From NCBI GenBank assembly GCA_023457295.1, contig JAEWLZ010000222.1, forward strand, positions 1 to 10,783: a DNA stretch of 10,783 nucleotides, read 5' to 3'. The stretch's first letter is position 1. Each line of letters starts with the position of its first letter. The notes below the pieces were generated by a model. It made no database searches, had not been told where the DNA came from, and saw nothing but the letters and a program-made list of their open reading frames with translations. Below are positions 1-7,553 of the stretch, piece after piece. The position numbers were made by a program, and so were the translations under genes. The DNA is from Cyanobacteria bacterium OH_PDB_112. GTDB taxonomy: Bacteria; Cyanobacteriota; Vampirovibrionia; Gastranaerophilales; CAJFVJ01.

Positions 1-318
1 GTTAAAGAAAAAATAAATTTATTAGATTTTATAATACAAGAACCATCATTCAAGGAAGATTTAGTTAATGGTGATTTAATATATTGTTATTTCAAATTTG
101 ATGTAAATTACGAACAAAATAATGAAATATCAAATAATTCTACAGTTAAAGCCATATTTCATATATTTGATGAATCTAACAAAGATTTTCCTGAGATAAA
201 AACATATAGATGGTTATATAATTTGAAATCATTTTTAAAAAATCAGGAAATACCAGAGTTAGACGTTTTCTCTACTCCTATTGAAGAAATTTATGAAACG
301 GATTTTTCTGATTTATAG
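1..318 (+). CDS. 3' end of an unrecognised protein gene (partial)
   Basis: Frame 1 is open from the window edge to a TAG at 316-318, giving 105 residues of a C-terminus. The reading is a normal soluble, acidic protein mix with many Asn, Asp, Glu, Lys and Phe residues, and no membrane segment. I do not recognise a family. Visible segments include DLIYCYFKFDV at about residues 27-37 and YRWLYNLKSFL at about residues 68-78. A strong Rho-independent terminator begins 48 bases after the stop, which supports this being a real transcribed gene end. The gene starts outside the window, so its length, operon and function cannot be judged. Confidence 0.7.
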   Translation, partial: VKEKINLLDFIIQEPSFKEDLVNGDLIYCYFKFDVNYEQNNEISNNSTVKAIFHIFDESNKDFPEIKTYRWLYNLKSFLKNQEIPELDVFSTPIEEIYETDFSDL

Positions 319-365
319 AATGTGCAAATAACTTATTCATATAAAGTTAAAATATCTTCGATTAT

Positions 366-401
366 CAAGGCATAGGATAAAACCCTATGCCTTGTTTTTT
401 T
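366..401 (+). terminator. Rho-independent terminator after the first gene
   Basis: A perfect 11-base inverted repeat, CAAGGCATAGG (366-376) and CCTATGCCTTG (384-394), encloses a 7-base loop and is followed directly by seven T residues (395-401). It ends transcription of the partial gene at 1-318. Confidence 0.9.
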
Positions 402-614
402 GCTTTAATATTAAAACCAAAATAACGAATCATTGGAAAACAACCCTCATTTTAAAGCGGAAGATTCCCTTTATGATGTTTTACCCCAAAGGCATATTAA
501 AAACTCTTAAAGCGGCATCAATTCCCATGTAAAATTAATTTTCGTGCTAACTCTTAGTTTTATTATAAATTTAGGCGTTAAAATCTTTTATTTGCACACT
601 ATATTTGCTTTTGG
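402..614. other. Intergenic stretch without a recognisable gene
   Basis: From the terminator to the promoter of the 115-residue membrane protein I see no convincing coding sequence on either strand, only short frames with stops. It holds two similar short motifs. The first is TTAAAGCGG (452-460), then ATTCCC after three bases. The second is TTAAAGCGG (507-515), then AATTCCC after four bases. A related motif recurs at 9998-10013. These may be traces of a dispersed intergenic repeat. Confidence 0.5.
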
Positions 615-642
615 TTGCCTTTTGCAAGAAATAGTTTATGAT
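615..642 (+). promoter_or_regulatory. Candidate promoter of the 115-residue membrane protein
   Basis: TTGCCT (615-620) and TATGAT (637-642), separated by 16 bases, match 4/6 and 5/6 of the sigma-70-type consensus. They would start transcription about 30 bases before the chosen ATG. In so AT-rich a sequence this is a modest prediction. Confidence 0.4.
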
Positions 643-681
643 ACGAAATATACCGTTATAGTGCTGAAAGAGGTGATATAT

Positions 682-1029
682 ATGAGAAAAGAAACTATTG
701 ACAACGTATTAGTAAGGATATTTGGGGCAATTTTCGGGTTAGGCATAGCTTTGATAGGACTGGTGCTGTTTTTTGTTGGACTTGTTTTTTGTACAACTAT
801 TATTGGAATTATTGTCGGTGTTCCTATGATTTTTTGCAGTTTTGCATTTGTTCCCGGAGGAATTATGGGAGCTTTTGAAATGGCAATAAAAGGCAAAGCG
901 GAGTTCAAGTTTTTGGACAAATTTAAACAGGGCGATAAATCGCTGGAAGTTAAAGCCGAAAAATTCAATTTGAACAATACAAAATTTGTCAGCCTATTCC
1001 CTACGGTAGAAAAATTTGAGTTAAATTGA
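682..1029 (+). CDS. Small membrane protein with a Gly/Ile-rich double membrane segment
   Basis: The 115-residue protein has a short charged N-terminus. Two hydrophobic stretches follow at about residues 12-36 and 38-65, rich in Gly, Ile, Val and Phe, with a Pro-Gly-Gly at 58-60. The tail of about 45 residues is hydrophilic and Lys-rich. This suggests an inner-membrane hairpin with a cytoplasmic tail. I do not recognise a named family. The frame is open upstream to a GTG at 544, but the ATG at 682 is preferred because AGAGGTG lies just upstream at good spacing and a candidate promoter sits at 615-642. The upstream extension would add about 46 residues lacking a ribosome binding site. It converges with the minus-strand gene ending at 1071. 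Nothing ties it to the defence genes beyond proximity. Confidence 0.75.
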   Translation: MRKETIDNVLVRIFGAIFGLGIALIGLVLFFVGLVFCTTIIGIIVGVPMIFCSFAFVPGGIMGAFEMAIKGKAEFKFLDKFKQGDKSLEVKAEKFNLNNTKFVSLFPTVEKFELN

Positions 1030-1066
1030 TTATATTTACCCAAATTTAAATAATAACCTTGGGGAT

Positions 1067-1093
1067 AAAACTATATATCCATATAGTTTTTTT
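1067..1093 (+). terminator. AT-rich terminator between convergent genes
   Basis: AAAACTATAT (1067-1076) and ATATAGTTTT (1081-1090) form a perfect 10-base stem with a 4-base loop, and a run of seven T residues spans 1087-1093. It follows the membrane protein gene that ends at 1029. It also overlaps the last codons of the convergent minus-strand gene. The stem is AT-rich and therefore weak. Confidence 0.5.
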
Positions 1094-1847
1094 CTAATTT
1101 CATTTTTAGTAAATTAATTTTTTCTTCAATAACTTGTATTATTCCATCATTTGACAACATCTGAACACTTTTTGAATCTAAAAGCTCAGTTAAATATTCT
1201 CTTAAATGCTTTTCTAAGGGATTTGGTTTGGTTTTGATGTGAACCCAAATAACTCTCTTATTTTCTGATTGAGTTTTTTCAATTTGAATATCGGGAAATT
1301 CTAAATAAAAATATCCTGATACTCCTGCACTTAGACGACCAAAAGAAAAAAGTTCGTTTACAATATCACTTGAAAAACTCTGTAATAAAAAGTTTTTATT
1401 TTTTGTTAAAAAATGATAGAATTCAACGATATCCTTTTTTCTTTCTTTAATTATTTCTTCAAAAGAAAATTTTTCAAAATCATCAATATCTTCAAAAAAG
1501 CCACAGCCATTTATAAATTTTGCTATAAATAAAAAGTCATCTGATATTTTATAAAATTTATTACAAACTTGTATCTCAAATTCAATGTTCTTTTTCAGAT
1601 AGCCTTCTTTCATCCAACGTTTCTTGTTTTGATTATCTATAGACCACATTGCAAAAACAGTAATTACACCAGTTATAAATGCGGAAAAATAATTATTCAT
1701 ATTATGCAAATCAAGCAATTTTAAAAATTGATATTTTTTAGAAATATCAAATATGTCAAATAAAACTAAAACTCCAATAAGTAGTATTGATGTAATAAAA
1801 TAAACTTTTAGCCAATTTACTTTATTAAGTTTAAATCGTTTAATCAT
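1071..1847 (-). CDS. Two-helix membrane protein coupled to the restriction-modification gene
   Basis: The 258-residue protein has two N-terminal membrane helices at about residues 15-33 and 53-70, separated by a short polar loop. A basic stretch follows (NKKRWMK, 74-80). The remaining 180 residues are soluble, largely helical and Lys/Glu-rich, and probably lie in the cytoplasm. I recognise no enzymatic motif or named family. Its ATG (1847-1845) overlaps the TGA (1846-1844) of the upstream methylase-nuclease gene in an ATGA junction, and GAGG sequences lie just upstream. The two are therefore almost certainly co-transcribed and translationally coupled. Inference: it is a partner of the restriction-modification enzyme, perhaps membrane-tethered or a downstream effector. 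It could equally be an unrelated passenger. Confidence 0.85.
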   Translation of the reverse strand: MIKRFKLNKVNWLKVYFITSILLIGVLVLFDIFDISKKYQFLKLLDLHNMNNYFSAFITGVITVFAMWSIDNQNKKRWMKEGYLKKNIEFEIQVCNKFYKISDDFLFIAKFINGCGFFEDIDDFEKFSFEEIIKERKKDIVEFYHFLTKNKNFLLQSFSSDIVNELFSFGRLSAGVSGYFYLEFPDIQIEKTQSENKRVIWVHIKTKPNPLEKHLREYLTELLDSKSVQMLSNDGIIQVIEEKINLLKMKLEKNYMDI

Positions 1848-4800
1848 ACCTCTATAGCCTCATCAATTTGTTGCATTAGGCGGTTGGTTTCGGTTAATGC
1901 AACGATTATTTTTTGATAGTGCATCAGGTCTTCAAAACTTAATATTCTTCCTTTGCGGTCTTTTAGCCATTTTTGTGCAGGCTGATAACCGCCTATATAA
2001 AATTCCCAAGCTTCCTGTGACACATTATCAAAATACTGAGTGCTGTTTATATAGACTTTGTTTTCTTTATATTCAAACTTTTCTATTTCATTATTACCTA
2101 CAATCGGATATGAAGTTATAAATTCATTTACCTTTGGGCTTTCTAACAAATGGATTTCTCTTATTTGTTTGCCCAAAGCCCCAATTCTAAAGAAATAGTC
2201 AGTACTTATAGGATAAGGAATTTTAGGGAAATCAATTTTTAAGAATTCTTTGAACTTTTCTCTGTATTTGTTTGAATGTAGCACTCCATAGATATAGTCC
2301 CAAATATCAATCGGTGCAAAAGTATTCGATGTTTCTTCTTTTTCAGTGGTAAAAGTCAATTTCAGCTTTTGTTCAAATTCTTTAACTATATCCATATTCA
2401 AATTTGGCGTTCTGTTTTGTTCAAAAAATGATTTTTGGTCTGTTTCAGGATAAACATAAAGAGAGAAACAAGATGTAATTTCACTAGTTTTATTAGAAAC
2501 AAAAGAGCTTTCCATTATGTTTTTAGTTAAAAAAATGTGTTGATATGAATCAAATGCTTTAACTTGTTTACATAAAGTAATTCCTAAATTTTCTTTATTT
2601 ACAAAGTTTTTCATTACTTCACCACGAGGCATACAATGAAAGCCTTTTGACTTTCCTGTATAGTATGTATATCTATCATCAAAAGGTCTATAGGAAATTT
2701 TTACGACATTGTTATTATCCAATTTTGACGATAATAAATCTTGTTTTGCAAATTCAATTTTCCAATCTCTAACATCATCACCCAAATTATATATTTTTCT
2801 TGCGTCTTCTGTATCAAGAGTTACAAAATCATTTATTGTCTTGCTTACTTCTTCTTTTGAATTTTTTATACAAAAATTGTCTCTTGCCGTAACAACACCG
2901 ACAGAATTAATTTTAAATAATTCATTTACTCCAAAACCTTTGTCATATTCTTTTTTCTCACCAAAGTTTTTGGGTACAAAAAAGTAATAAGGGTTTTCAG
3001 GCTGTAATTCTTGAAAATCAACATCATTTAATAAATTTGTGTCCAAGTAATCATATTTTATCTGTTTTTTTCCGCAAAGGTCTTTGTGATAAATTTTTGC
3101 GAGTTCATTTTTCTTTTTTTGCCCTGTTTTGATGAATATATTTATACTTACACCCTGCTGAATATTAAATACATTTTCGTCTTTTGAGCCATCAGGACAA
3201 GTTTCATTTTTCTTTGCATTACCATGCAGGTCAATTATATAAATTTTGTCAAAAGATTTTAAAAGGTTATATCGCATTCCTCTAAAAGTCGGATTATCTA
3301 AAAAGCTATGATTATTGACATATGCGATAACACCTTCATTGTTCTTGTCTGTAAACATTTGGGCTAAACGGATAAATTTTACATAATCATCATTAATCCA
3401 TTTCGAATTTTTTTCTTTTAATTTTTCGCCAGTAGCTTCTTTTTTATATTCTTCAAGTTCTTCATTAAAAGTATCACCGCTTGCGGATTCACCACTATAT
3501 GGCGGATTACCTATAACAACCATTATCGGAGTATCGTTTTTAATCATTCTGGAATGTTTTGCTTCATCCGCAAGCCAATCAAAAAGCGGATATTGCTTTG
3601 TATCATCCTTTTCAAGAGAATTTGTTAAATATACATTAAAACGTTTTGTTTTATTTGTCGTTATATAGCCTGTTTCTTGAAGTAGTAAATCAAGTTTCAA
3701 ATGGCACATAACATAAGGGGTCATTAAAATTTCAAAACCGTGCAATCTTGGAATTAGTGCTTCATCAACATATTGATTCCAAAGCCCTTTTTGATTTACA
3801 AATTTCTCATAAATTTTTGTTATGATTTCGGACAAAAAAGTTCCTGTTCCTGTTGCAGGGTCTAAAATTTGAACTTTGTATATATCTTCCTTTTGGGTTA
3901 CAGGTACATCTTGAATCTCATATACAGTTTTTCCTTTAACGGTTTTTCTCTTTTTTTCTTGTTGATAATACAAAATTCTTTCATTTTTAATTTTTGTAGT
4001 ATCTGCCAAACCGTGTTGTAAATTGAAATCCGTTTTTAAAATATCATCAACCGCCCTGACTATAAATTTGACAACAGGAAGCGGAGTATAATAAACACCT
4101 CTATTTTCCTTAACTTCTTTGTCATATTTATCCAAAAAAGTTTCATAAAAATGCAAAAACGGGTCTTTTTGCATTGTGGATTGTCCGAAATTTTTAAGCA
4201 ATTTATTTAAATCGGTTGCTTTAAATATTTCTACCAAATCATCAACAATCCAAACAACTCTGTCATCAAGGTTTACACCTGAAATATAATCAAAGAGTTG
4301 TCTTAAGAATGGATTATTTTTTGAAATAAGTTCTCTTGCTTCTTGTCTTGAAAAATCTTCCAACGTTTTATCATTCAACCTTGCAACAAAAAGTCCGTAT
4401 GCCACAGTTTGAGCATACATATCCGCAAATGTATGTTCGTCCAAATCATGTAACAAAATGGTTTTAAAAGCATTTAGCTGATTTTTTAAAGAATTATCAT
4501 CATTTTCTTTTACTGCTTTTTCTAAAACATCTTTCATCATTACAGCTTTTTGAGCCATCATTTCAGCAAGTTGCTTTGCAGATTTAATCGTTTGTCCTTG
4601 AAAATCACAAAAATTTCTTATAAGGTTTATTAAGTTATTAAATTCTTTTTCATTAATTTTAATTTTGCCGTTTTCAAGTTCAGCAATTTTTACGGTAATT
4701 TTCTTTTCACCATAATAGAAAAATCTAAATTCAAGATAATTCGTTAAAATCAAATTATCCAAACTCTTTTTATATCTTGTTAATTGTTCGTCATTTTCAA

Positions 4801-5032
4801 TTCTATCAAGGTCTTTATCAATGTCTTTAGCTTCAATATAACCAATAGGTATATTTTTCTTTTGAATAATATAGTCAGGAGCACCGCATTTTTGACGGCG
4901 AGGTTCATTAATTGCCTGAATGCCCTTTACAGTATTTTCAATGAGTTCTTGTAAATCGCCCCTAAAACTGTGTTCAGTGGTTTTTCCAGTCTTAAATTTT
5001 TCAATTACTTTTTCAAGATACTTCGCTGGCAA
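1844..5032 (-). CDS. Single-chain restriction-modification enzyme (nuclease plus N6-adenine methylase, type IIG/ISP-like)
   Basis: The 1062-residue protein likely both methylates adenine in a specific DNA sequence and cleaves unmodified DNA. The N-terminal PD-(D/E)XK-type nuclease region (about 20-115) shows APDY at 51-54 and IEAKD at 66-70, giving D53 and E67-x-K69 as probable catalytic residues. A helical linker spans about 140-300. The gamma-type N6 methylase follows with GVYYTP (312-317), SAM-binding DPATGTGTF (391-399) and catalytic NPPY (509-512). Residues from about 640 onward resemble the target-recognition part of the Type ISP C-terminal family. Type ISP enzymes such as LlaBIII carry a helicase-like translocase between nuclease and methylase. 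Here I see neither room nor a Walker A motif for one, so type IIG behaviour is more likely. The start is TTG at 5032, with AGAGG (5045-5041) eight bases upstream. An in-frame stop lies just above, and no in-frame ATG occurs before residue 158. Confidence 0.93.
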   Translation of the reverse strand: MPAKYLEKVIEKFKTGKTTEHSFRGDLQELIENTVKGIQAINEPRRQKCGAPDYIIQKKNIPIGYIEAKDIDKDLDRIENDEQLTRYKKSLDNLILTNYLEFRFFYYGEKKITVKIAELENGKIKINEKEFNNLINLIRNFCDFQGQTIKSAKQLAEMMAQKAVMMKDVLEKAVKENDDNSLKNQLNAFKTILLHDLDEHTFADMYAQTVAYGLFVARLNDKTLEDFSRQEARELISKNNPFLRQLFDYISGVNLDDRVVWIVDDLVEIFKATDLNKLLKNFGQSTMQKDPFLHFYETFLDKYDKEVKENRGVYYTPLPVVKFIVRAVDDILKTDFNLQHGLADTTKIKNERILYYQQEKKRKTVKGKTVYEIQDVPVTQKEDIYKVQILDPATGTGTFLSEIITKIYEKFVNQKGLWNQYVDEALIPRLHGFEILMTPYVMCHLKLDLLLQETGYITTNKTKRFNVYLTNSLEKDDTKQYPLFDWLADEAKHSRMIKNDTPIMVVIGNPPYSGESASGDTFNEELEEYKKEATGEKLKEKNSKWINDDYVKFIRLAQMFTDKNNEGVIAYVNNHSFLDNPTFRGMRYNLLKSFDKIYIIDLHGNAKKNETCPDGSKDENVFNIQQGVSINIFIKTGQKKKNELAKIYHKDLCGKKQIKYDYLDTNLLNDVDFQELQPENPYYFFVPKNFGEKKEYDKGFGVNELFKINSVGVVTARDNFCIKNSKEEVSKTINDFVTLDTEDARKIYNLGDDVRDWKIEFAKQDLLSSKLDNNNVVKISYRPFDDRYTYYTGKSKGFHCMPRGEVMKNFVNKENLGITLCKQVKAFDSYQHIFLTKNIMESSFVSNKTSEITSCFSLYVYPETDQKSFFEQNRTPNLNMDIVKEFEQKLKLTFTTEKEETSNTFAPIDIWDYIYGVLHSNKYREKFKEFLKIDFPKIPYPISTDYFFRIGALGKQIREIHLLESPKVNEFITSYPIVGNNEIEKFEYKENKVYINSTQYFDNVSQEAWEFYIGGYQPAQKWLKDRKGRILSFEDLMHYQKIIVALTETNRLMQQIDEAIEV

Positions 5033-5070
5033 TTCTTTAACCTCTTTGTCATTTTATAAATTGACCTGAT

Positions 5071-5092
5071 GTTTTTATTTTAATATAAAAAC
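5071..5092. repeat. Perfect palindrome in the leader of the restriction-modification gene
   Basis: GTTTTTAT (5071-5078) and ATAAAAAC (5085-5092) form an exact 8-base inverted repeat with a 6-base spacer. It lies about 40 bases before the TTG start and just downstream of the candidate promoter. It could be an operator or a weak leader hairpin. Its AT-only core makes chance a real alternative. Confidence 0.45.
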
Positions 5093-5104
5093 ACTCAATT
5101 AAAA

Positions 5105-5132
5105 GTTATAAAAAGAATTTGTATTTAACCAA
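5105..5132 (-). promoter_or_regulatory. Candidate promoter of the restriction-modification operon
   Basis: Read on the minus strand, TTGGTT (5132-5127) and TATAAC (5110-5105) are 16 bases apart, with a good -10 and a weak -35. Transcription would begin near 5098, leaving a leader of about 65 bases that contains the 5071-5092 palindrome. Confidence 0.35.
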
Positions 5133-5280
5133 ATAGCGGATAATTTCTTACAATCTATCATTCCTATTTAACGGACTTAAAAATTCTTTCGATAGTAAAC
5201 TACCTCATTACACCCAAAAGCCTCTCAAAAAGCATGCAAAAGACCTCGAAGGCAACTATTATTTATACCACAGAAGGATT

Positions 5281-6099
5281 TTAAAATAATTTGCCTTGCA
5301 ATTCTTTTTTAGGATAAAAAACGCCGATAATTATAAAAGGATTTTTTCCTATTTTATGAAACTCTCTAGTTGTTCCCATGAAAAAATATAAATCCTTATT
5401 GTTTATAAAATCAGTTTCATATTTTTCTCTGACTTTTTGTAAGGCAATTTCTTCATTTTTATGCTCATTCAGGCAGTTCCAATATAGACTGCCGATTTCC
5501 CAATCTTCAATCATCAAGGTGGATTCTCTGTCTTTATCGTCTATAAATTTATAAGAAAATTTGTATGGAAGTCTTCTTGCAAGTTCAAAATCTTTCGGTT
5601 CTTCAAACAAAGATAATTGAGCCCTTTGGTTCAAAATGGCTTCAACTCTTTTAGCAGAATATTCCTCATCTGCTTTTTCGATAACGAATCCGAGAATTTC
5701 TTTTGGCTTAAAAGTTGCTAATGATGTACATTTCTCAGATTTTGCCTCATTTATCAACTCCGTCATATTTGTATAAACTTTATTTTGGAAAAGAATATCT
5801 TTACGTTTTTGCCAATTATTTTCAGTTCCGATTTTCTCCAACGGTTTTATTGGAGTGAATAATCTGTCTTTCAGGCTATAACTTTCAGGGCGATAATCTG
5901 ATGAATTTTTTTCTACATCAACTTCTACCCACTGAAATTTTTTGTACTGCTGTTCATATTCAAGCTTCCTAAAAGGTATCGGATAAATTCTTATCCAACT
6001 TCCGTCTTCTAATACCCCAGCCGTACAAACTAATTCGTCATATTTTTTAGATAAATTGGGATATGTCTTTACTGTAATTAAAATTTTCTTTAATGTCAT
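5281..6099 (-). CDS. DUF488-associated conserved protein of unknown function
   Basis: The 272-residue soluble protein has no signal peptide or membrane helix. Conserved-looking blocks are KTYP (11-14), YDELVCTAGV (20-29), WIRIYPIPFR (35-44), and near the C-terminus FFMGTTREFH (239-248) followed by FIIIGVFYPKK (255-265). I recall proteins of this type as regular neighbours of DUF488 genes, but I know of no established activity for them. The start ATG lies two bases after the TAG of the DUF488 gene, with GTGGA at suitable distance, so the pair forms one translationally coupled unit. The tight pairing suggests that the two proteins act together or one after the other. C25 and H248 sit in the strongest blocks and are candidate functional residues. 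That is inference only. Confidence 0.88.
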   Translation of the reverse strand: MTLKKILITVKTYPNLSKKYDELVCTAGVLEDGSWIRIYPIPFRKLEYEQQYKKFQWVEVDVEKNSSDYRPESYSLKDRLFTPIKPLEKIGTENNWQKRKDILFQNKVYTNMTELINEAKSEKCTSLATFKPKEILGFVIEKADEEYSAKRVEAILNQRAQLSLFEEPKDFELARRLPYKFSYKFIDDKDRESTLMIEDWEIGSLYWNCLNEHKNEEIALQKVREKYETDFINNKDLYFFMGTTREFHKIGKNPFIIIGVFYPKKELQGKLF

Positions 6100-6101
6100 T
6101 C

Positions 6102-7001
6102 CTACAATTCCACAATTTTGAACACGCCTTCTGATGTTTCCTCAAGCCTATTTTTAATCCTTGTTCTATGGCACATTTTAACATCTTTTTCAAAGCAGGT
6201 TAATGCTACTCTTTTTTTACTGTTAATCAAATTTTTAATTGTTAAAAGTTCTTTGTCTTTTGAAATTAATGTTTTTTCATAATCTTCAAAAAGTTTGTTA
6301 TAATCTTCCAATGTTTCCAAATTTTTACGTTTATCAGTCTCTATACCAAGTTCAGGCATATGTAAGTATTCAATGCCTAATCTTTCAACCATAAATTTTA
6401 ACTGCTGTTTGGAAAAACCGTATTTACGACTTAAAGGATTCTTCCTTACATCAACAAGAATTTTAATATTATTTTGGATTAATTTATTCAAATATTCTTC
6501 AACAGAGATTCCCTCATACCCAATAGTAAATAAGGTTTTCTCTTGATTGTTTATGTCAAAATCAACACTTACAGTATTGTTAATATTTTTTAGCTCGGAT
6601 TGGGATAAAACCCTGTCCTTAATTGTACTTTTGATTGTATAGTAAGGATAATTAACATAAACATATTTGATAAGATTATCGCTGTTTATATCTTTGAATT
6701 TTTTATGCAGATTAAACAAGATTTTTCTGTCTTCATCCGTCAATAAATCGCTGTATTTTGTTTTTGATTCTTGCAAAGCCCAATTATTGCCTTTTTTAAG
6801 ATAATCGGCTTCCTGTAAATATTCCAAATCTTTATTTGCCTGAAAAGAGTAACAGCCGTAATGATACGGCACAAAATCGAAACTTCTGTCAGTTTGGTTT
6901 CGTGTCAATAAGAACAGATATTTTTGTAAATCCGTTTTATTTAAGCAACCATTAAACCTTTCCAGTAATGCAAGTATAATTTTTTGTCTGTAATAAAGCA
7001 T
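6102..7001 (-). CDS. DUF488 protein with an N-terminal SocA/Panacea-like domain
   Basis: The 299-residue protein has two parts. Residues 1-75 (RQKIILALLERF at 5-16, LQKYLFLLTR at 25-34, FVPYHYGCYSFQ at 43-54) resemble the helical SocA/Panacea-like module found in antitoxins and other accessory proteins. Residues 155-299 are a DUF488 domain showing TIGYEG (159-164), LVDVRKNPLSR (182-192), HMPELG (214-219) and CFEKDVKMCHR (269-279). The paired Cys and His residues of the last block are the family hallmark. The biochemical role of DUF488 is not established to my knowledge. The start ATG at 7001 has GGAG at good spacing, and an extended -10 promoter lies just upstream. It heads a two-gene operon with the 272-residue protein, two bases apart. 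DUF488 genes are often found in accessory and defence regions, which fits this neighbourhood. Confidence 0.92.
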   Translation of the reverse strand: MLYYRQKIILALLERFNGCLNKTDLQKYLFLLTRNQTDRSFDFVPYHYGCYSFQANKDLEYLQEADYLKKGNNWALQESKTKYSDLLTDEDRKILFNLHKKFKDINSDNLIKYVYVNYPYYTIKSTIKDRVLSQSELKNINNTVSVDFDINNQEKTLFTIGYEGISVEEYLNKLIQNNIKILVDVRKNPLSRKYGFSKQQLKFMVERLGIEYLHMPELGIETDKRKNLETLEDYNKLFEDYEKTLISKDKELLTIKNLINSKKRVALTCFEKDVKMCHRTRIKNRLEETSEGVFKIVEL

Positions 7002-7019
7002 GTACGTCTCCAGTCAAAC

Positions 7020-7044
7020 ATTATAGCACTAACAGACATGCGAA
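7020..7044 (-). promoter_or_regulatory. Extended -10 promoter of the DUF488 operon
   Basis: On the minus strand, TGCTATAAT contains a consensus -10 (7025-7020) preceded by the TG of an extended -10. The -35 region is weak (TTCGTT, 18 bases upstream). The predicted start lies about 12 bases before the ATG at 7001, so the mRNA leader would hold little beyond the Shine-Dalgarno site. Confidence 0.6.
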
Positions 7045-7134
7045 ACGAATAATCTATATGTTTGATATTTTCAGTATAACTCTTTGCATGACGAAATTCA
7101 ATTTGAAACAAAATTGAAATAATTATTTAACAAT

Positions 7135-7506
7135 TTAAAAATCTACTTCACTGACAATAAATTGAGTATCGTCATTACAAATTTTTTGAAGCCAATTTAA
7201 TGGCTCCAGTTGGGTTATATTCACTTTAGGTAAAAAATAAACAATAATATCAACATCAAACGCCCCTGCAAGTACGATTAACTCGCTTATGTTTTCAGGA
7301 AACGGAGTTTTTGTTGCAAAAAATAAAATGTTTCTCTCTGTTATTTTTTCCTTGCCGATAATACAAAACGGTTTCGATTTAATAGGTTTTTGTATTTGGA
7401 TTCCCATAGACTTCCCAATGAAATCAACATTTTTTAGTAAGTATCTGTATAAATCCTCTGTACCGTTAAATTTTCCTTCAATTTTAAACATTTTAACCTC
7501 ACTCAT
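7135..7506 (-). CDS. Small degenerate PD-(D/E)XK-like protein, divergent from the regulator
   Basis: The 123-residue soluble protein follows, from memory, the outline of the nuclease-like domain seen in DUF4268-type proteins. It has an opening helix and strand (EDLYRYLLKNVDFIGKSMGI, 17-36), a core strand (ILFFATK), a helix leading to LAGAFDVDIIVYF, then LNWLQKI and a final strand. In active relatives the core carries an acidic residue and then an E-N-Q or E-x-K motif. Here the equivalent positions read IIGKE and ATK, so the catalytic acids seem lost and the protein may bind rather than cut. The start is ATG at 7506. An alternative at 7491, five bases after a GAGG, would remove five residues. 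It diverges from the XRE regulator through a shared promoter. The family assignment is tentative; that this is a real gene is more secure. Confidence 0.72.
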   Translation of the reverse strand: MSEVKMFKIEGKFNGTEDLYRYLLKNVDFIGKSMGIQIQKPIKSKPFCIIGKEKITERNILFFATKTPFPENISELIVLAGAFDVDIIVYFLPKVNITQLEPLNWLQKICNDDTQFIVSEVDF

Positions 7507-7524
7507 TTTTATATTTCCACAATG

Positions 7525-7553
7525 TTGATACTAACTTTGTGAATTATTATAAC
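7525..7553 (+). promoter_or_regulatory. Promoter of the XRE regulator gene
   Basis: TTGATA (7525-7530) and TATAAC (7548-7553) are 17 bases apart and match 5/6 and 5/6 of the sigma-70-type consensus. Transcription would start near 7560, about 40 bases before the ATG at 7599. The -35 lies within the left half of the long dyad, so binding there would block this promoter. Confidence 0.65.

Noticed and set aside
544..681. 46-residue N-terminal extension of the small membrane protein from a GTG at 544
   Set aside because: It lacks a ribosome binding site and includes the likely promoter. The ATG at 682 has AGAGGTG in front.
4975..5000. GKTT near the N-terminus of the restriction-modification protein as a Walker A motif
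   Set aside because: The glycine needed four residues before GK is missing, and the segment belongs to the N-terminal region of the family, before the nuclease.
5150..5280. Possible terminator or small gene after the 272-residue protein gene
   Set aside because: Only a weak GCCT/AGGC pairing and an 11-codon frame are visible, with no T-run at the right place.
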